A stretch of 9,558 nt of DNA, taken from contig CAJVYK010000072.1 in assembly GCA_913009865.1 (NCBI GenBank), positions 1 to 9,558 of the forward strand, read 5' to 3'. Of this stretch, positions 6,979-9,558 are shown one piece after another (the stretch's first letter is position 1; each line of letters starts with the position of its first letter). Below the pieces are notes generated by a model. The model made no database searches, had not been told where the DNA came from, and saw nothing but the letters and a program-made list of their open reading frames with translations. The position numbers and the translations under genes are program-made. This DNA comes from an uncultured bacterium (GTDB lineage: Bacteria > Planctomycetota > Phycisphaerae > Sedimentisphaerales > Anaerobacaceae).

Positions 6979-7446
6979 ATGGTCAAGAAGGGCAAATACA
7001 TTTACGACTGGCCGAGACCGATGGTTACTGTCGATGCCGCTGTTTTTGCCTTTTTCAAAACAGGCACCAGACTGCTGCTGATAAAGCGCAAAAATGAGCC
7101 GTTCAAAGGCAGTTGGGCCCTGCCGGGCGGCTTTGTGGATATTGACGAAGAACTGGCCGATGCGGCAGCCAGAGAATTGGCGGAGGAAACAGGGCTGTTA
7201 AATGTTCCGCTGGAACAAATGCACACATTCGGCAAAGTGGGCCGCGACCCGAGGGGCCGGCAGATTACAATAGTGTTTATGGGTATTGCCACAGAGGGTA
7301 TAAATAAAATAAAAGCCGGCGACGACGCAGCAGAGGCCCAATGGTTCGATATAGAGGAGTTGCCGAAGGATTTAGCGTTCGACCACAGTGAGGTGGCAAA
7401 GTTCGGTATAAAAAGATTAAAAATCAAATATCAAATATCAAAATGA
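6979..7446 (+). CDS. Nudix hydrolase, ADP-ribose pyrophosphatase-like
   Basis: A protein of 155 residues from the ATG at 6979, or 158 from an in-frame TTG at 6970. The complete Nudix box Gx5Ex7REUxEExGU runs from G51 to L73 (GFVDIDE, then RELAEETGL) and supplies the Mg-binding glutamates. It is preceded by the typical WALPGG strand (46-51). The N-terminal YDWPRPMVTVDAAVF (9-23) and the GRDPRGRQIT motif (88-97) point to the subgroup that hydrolyses ADP-ribose and related nucleotide sugars to AMP and a sugar phosphate; the substrate is inferred. The ATG is preferred because relatives start shortly before the YDYPRP-type segment, though AGG at 6962-6964 is better spaced for TTG. The last residues (KIKYQISK) are encoded by an A-rich repeat, so the natural C-terminus may have been replaced. 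The gene appears to be transcribed alone. Confidence 0.92.
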   Translation: MVKKGKYIYDWPRPMVTVDAAVFAFFKTGTRLLLIKRKNEPFKGSWALPGGFVDIDEELADAAARELAEETGLLNVPLEQMHTFGKVGRDPRGRQITIVFMGIATEGINKIKAGDDAAEAQWFDIEELPKDLAFDHSEVAKFGIKRLKIKYQISK

Positions 7447-7463
7447 CAATGCAAAATTCAAAA
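7417..7463 (+). repeat. A-rich dispersed repeat overlapping the Nudix stop
   Basis: The run contains three ATCAAAT/A units at a 7-base period (7423-7443), followed by CAAAATGACAATGCAAAATT. I recognise this phrasing as a common intergenic repeat in draft genomes of uncultured bacteria, but only from memory. It supplies the final eight or so codons and the stop of the Nudix gene and ends about 25 bases before the convergent stop at 7488. A shorter related copy is at 6839-6862. Confidence 0.5.
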
Positions 7464-7487
7464 AGAAGAAAGAGAAATTCTGTAATT

Positions 7488-9407
7488 TTATTTTTTGATT
7501 TTTCTGTTGGACATACGCAGTTGCACGTCAATGGCACTTAATGCCCAGTCGATATAGTGCAATTTGTGTGCGGGATGGTAATGCCTCTCATTCATCAGGC
7601 CGCTTTGGACCATTCTTAAAAAGGTACTTATTGTTTGGGGACTGATTTGAGTAGGTTCAGCGGCCCATTTTTTTAACTCTTCATACTGTTGCTGTAATTT
7701 TTTGCTGCCCTTTAGCTGCTCGGCACTCAAATAATCAGCCGGGTTATAGGCTAATTGCAGCCCTTTAAGACACAGGATTAACGGCTCATAATTGGCTCTT
7801 TTTTCCAGGCGAATAAATTTGTACTGCTGGATATACGTAGTTGCCTGGATTGGCGGCTTATCGGCGATTTCATCTTCGCCCAGGAACCAGCTGCGTTTGC
7901 TGGTTCTGGCAAAGACAAGTTCTTCGCCGTATTCGTGTTGCGTTATTTCGTCATAGCCCATTCTTGAAACCCATAGCCGTCCGGTATTTTTTTGTTCCAA
8001 GCCGCCGCCGAGCATGAGCAGGCACTTGACAAAGCCCAAGGGCAGAACTTTTTGGTTGCCGATTTGATTTTTTTGAAGTTGAAAGGAAAGATGCAGACTA
8101 TGCGGGATGACATTGTAGAAAATGACAATCTCGCTTATTAACTGGTTTAACAACCATGGGTCAGCGGTTGCGGGGCGAGACAATTCTCCGGCGACGTTCA
8201 GTCTGCCCGGCGCCAGTTCCAGAAAACCAACCCGACGTGCGTAGTCGGTCGAGCCGCTGTGGTCATCGATATATCCGCCGAGTTTCCACGACAAGACGTC
8301 CAGTCGGAAATCATGAAAATACCTGAAACCGTCATATATCGGGTCAATCCTTTTTTTTGCGCTTCTTTGCGGCTCGACAGTACTCGAGCCGAGATTGCTC
8401 AACTCAAGCTCGGCTCCGAGCGGCAAAAGGCCCGGCTGAAAGTTCGAACGAATGCGATTAAGATGTGCCTGAGCAACACGAGTATCAAAAATACTTCTCG
8501 ATGCGCGTATAGCATATTTGACATAGTCAATGAGGTCATACTTACCGTAGGGCATTGTTTCAAGACATTCTTTGATAATCAAATCGACCGCCGAGCTGTT
8601 GGCGTTTATCATTTGCAAAGCCATAAGCATACTAACTGACCGCTTGAAATATCTTTCTGAAGTGCGCATATGCTCGAGTTCGAATCGGTATCGGGATTGG
8701 ATTTTTTCCTCGAGCTGATTAAGCAGTACCTGCTTTATGACTAAAGCCAGATAATTTTTAATAAAGGCCCTCGCCTTCGGCTCGTTGTATAAATGTTTTA
8801 TGCTCGGCCGGGGCCGGTCAAGCTCATGTTCGAGATAATAATCGCTGACTGCGTCGCTGCCGTAGTGGCTTATGACCAAATCACGTTCGGTAGTTGCAAG
8901 CAGCTCTCTGTCGGCTTGTCGTTCCAACTCAGCGTCTGCTGTTCGTTCACCGGGGCGAGTGCGTTTTTTTATAAACTTCTCGATGCGTTTTCGCAGCCAG
9001 AGTTCGTGTATCAAATTGACGTGGAATCTGTCGCCGAAATGTTTTTTCATCGACTCGTGAGTTGCCAGGTAAGCCCGTGCTTCGATGGGGCCGTTGGCGG
9101 TGTTGACCTGAACGGTTTCTCTATCGTAGCGTTTTCCTTCGTACCTGTCTATCTCAGCCATCGCACGGGCAGGGACATCATGGATTAGGAATCCTTCAAT
9201 TTTTGAAGATGAGTTTGCGACAGCGTAAAAATAGACATTGTCAGGACTGAGCTTTCGGTAGTATGGCAGCAAGGCGGGTTCGGCCAGAAGAGTTTCGCTG
9301 TTGACTTGAGCCGGTTTCAGTGTGAAACTCAAGCCGCTGACGGATTTGAATATTGCCGGCTCTCGCAGCGAGCCGTAGATAAACAAATTGACTTTTTCCT
9401 CGTTCAT
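7488..9407 (-). CDS. GGCT (AIG2-like) domain fused to an amidoligase-like domain
   Basis: A 639-residue soluble protein with no signal peptide or membrane segment. Residues 6-115 form a gamma-glutamylcyclotransferase-like domain: the YGSL substrate loop is Y11-L14, and IDRYEGKRY (86-94) carries the catalytic glutamate E90, corresponding to E98 of human GGCT, before the closing strand EARAYLA (109-115). Residues about 130-325 are charged and helical. From 326 on the order of motifs recalls glutamine-synthetase-fold COOH-NH2 ligases: a G331-A-E333-L-E335 strand, W374 with DDHSG (381-385), FLELAPGR (395-402, E397), HSLHLSFQ (436-443), and a late arginine strand FIRLEKR (531-537). These would be the metal/ATP glutamates and the glutamate-binding residues. 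The cyclotransferase half is recognised with good confidence; the ligase half is a motif-level inference. If right, the protein could form gamma-glutamyl-like amides and also release 5-oxoproline from them. It is transcribed alone here; the ATG lacks a clear ribosome binding site. Confidence 0.8.
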   Translation of the reverse strand: MNEEKVNLFIYGSLREPAIFKSVSGLSFTLKPAQVNSETLLAEPALLPYYRKLSPDNVYFYAVANSSSKIEGFLIHDVPARAMAEIDRYEGKRYDRETVQVNTANGPIEARAYLATHESMKKHFGDRFHVNLIHELWLRKRIEKFIKKRTRPGERTADAELERQADRELLATTERDLVISHYGSDAVSDYYLEHELDRPRPSIKHLYNEPKARAFIKNYLALVIKQVLLNQLEEKIQSRYRFELEHMRTSERYFKRSVSMLMALQMINANSSAVDLIIKECLETMPYGKYDLIDYVKYAIRASRSIFDTRVAQAHLNRIRSNFQPGLLPLGAELELSNLGSSTVEPQRSAKKRIDPIYDGFRYFHDFRLDVLSWKLGGYIDDHSGSTDYARRVGFLELAPGRLNVAGELSRPATADPWLLNQLISEIVIFYNVIPHSLHLSFQLQKNQIGNQKVLPLGFVKCLLMLGGGLEQKNTGRLWVSRMGYDEITQHEYGEELVFARTSKRSWFLGEDEIADKPPIQATTYIQQYKFIRLEKRANYEPLILCLKGLQLAYNPADYLSAEQLKGSKKLQQQYEELKKWAAEPTQISPQTISTFLRMVQSGLMNERHYHPAHKLHYIDWALSAIDVQLRMSNRKIKK

Positions 9408-9419
9408 ATCACTAATAAA

Positions 9420-9447
9420 ATTCTAATATCGAAATCAGTACTGTCCG
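9420..9447 (-). promoter_or_regulatory. Possible promoter of the GGCT-amidoligase gene
   Basis: On the minus strand CGGACA (9442-9447, 4 of 6 to TTGACA) and TAGAAT (9420-9425, 5 of 6 to TATAAT) are separated by 16 bases. Only 12 bases lie between TAGAAT and the ATG, so the implied leader is about 5-6 bases, in line with the absence of a Shine-Dalgarno sequence. The rest of 9448-9558 is A/T-rich with nothing else that I can identify. Confidence 0.3.
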
Positions 9448-9558
9448 GTCATAAGTCGAATAATGATAATTGGTTATAGTTTGATTGCTCTTTAATAGTA
9501 TAATAATTTCTCGTAAGTGCTTGTTTTAACAAGGTTTTCTCGAAAAGTAAGATGCTCA

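Noticed and set aside
8793..9188. Plus-strand open frame of 131 codons opposite the GGCT-amidoligase gene.
   Set aside because: It lies wholly antisense to a well-supported domain, shows no recognisable motif, and is explained by the codon structure of the real gene.
9439..9452. TACTGTCCGGTCAT resembling the terminal inverted repeat of some IS4-like insertion sequences.
   Set aside because: There is no partner end, transposase fragment or target duplication in the window, and the likeness is from memory only.
1..9558. CRISPR array, tRNA or rRNA genes, phage or toxin-antitoxin genes.
   Set aside because: No regularly spaced repeats, cloverleaf-like or rRNA-like segments, or matching protein motifs were seen on either strand.

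Overview
The window looks like bacterial chromosome from a diderm with moderate G+C. The tRNA synthetase is bacterial type with a C-terminal zinc finger, and there is a family 9 (heptosyltransferase-like) glycosyltransferase, which implies a lipopolysaccharide-type surface. Two genes belong to the alternative, archaeal-type entry into aromatic amino acid biosynthesis. That mix, plus dispersed CACAGAG-type and A-rich intergenic repeats, would fit an uncultured Planctomycetota (Phycisphaerae-like) or similar anaerobe. The lineage is inference; no marker here settles it.

Layout, plus strand, 1-5148: the 3' end of a class I aldolase (probably 2-amino-3,7-dideoxy-D-threo-hept-6-ulosonate synthase), a secreted TraB/ChaN-clan protein, 3-dehydroquinate synthase II, and isoleucyl-tRNA synthetase (IleRS). 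The aldolase and the dehydroquinate synthase II catalyse consecutive steps from sugar phosphates to 3-dehydroquinate. The TraB-like gene between them is unrelated to that pathway and has remnants of a dispersed repeat on both sides, in opposite orientation.

Minus strand, 6778-5168: a GT9 glycosyltransferase followed 3 bases later by a DUF2062 membrane protein. These form an envelope-related pair that converges on ileS. A 190-200 base A/T-rich divergent region (6779-6978) separates them from a plus-strand Nudix hydrolase (6979-7446). The Nudix gene has related A-rich repeats on both sides, and its last codons lie in one of them.

Minus strand, 9407-7488: a 639-residue protein joining an N-terminal gamma-glutamylcyclotransferase (AIG2-like) domain to a helical middle and a C-terminal region that resembles the glutamine-synthetase-fold amidoligases. 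It is the best candidate here for something undescribed: one polypeptide that may both make and release gamma-glutamyl-type amides. The last 151 bases hold no gene that I can see, only a possible promoter for it.

Two other points deserve attention. IleRS carries roughly 40 extra residues whose DNA has heptamer-like repeats at both ends in inverted orientation, as if a palindromic repeat element had entered an essential gene in frame. Its KMSKS signature reads KQSKS.
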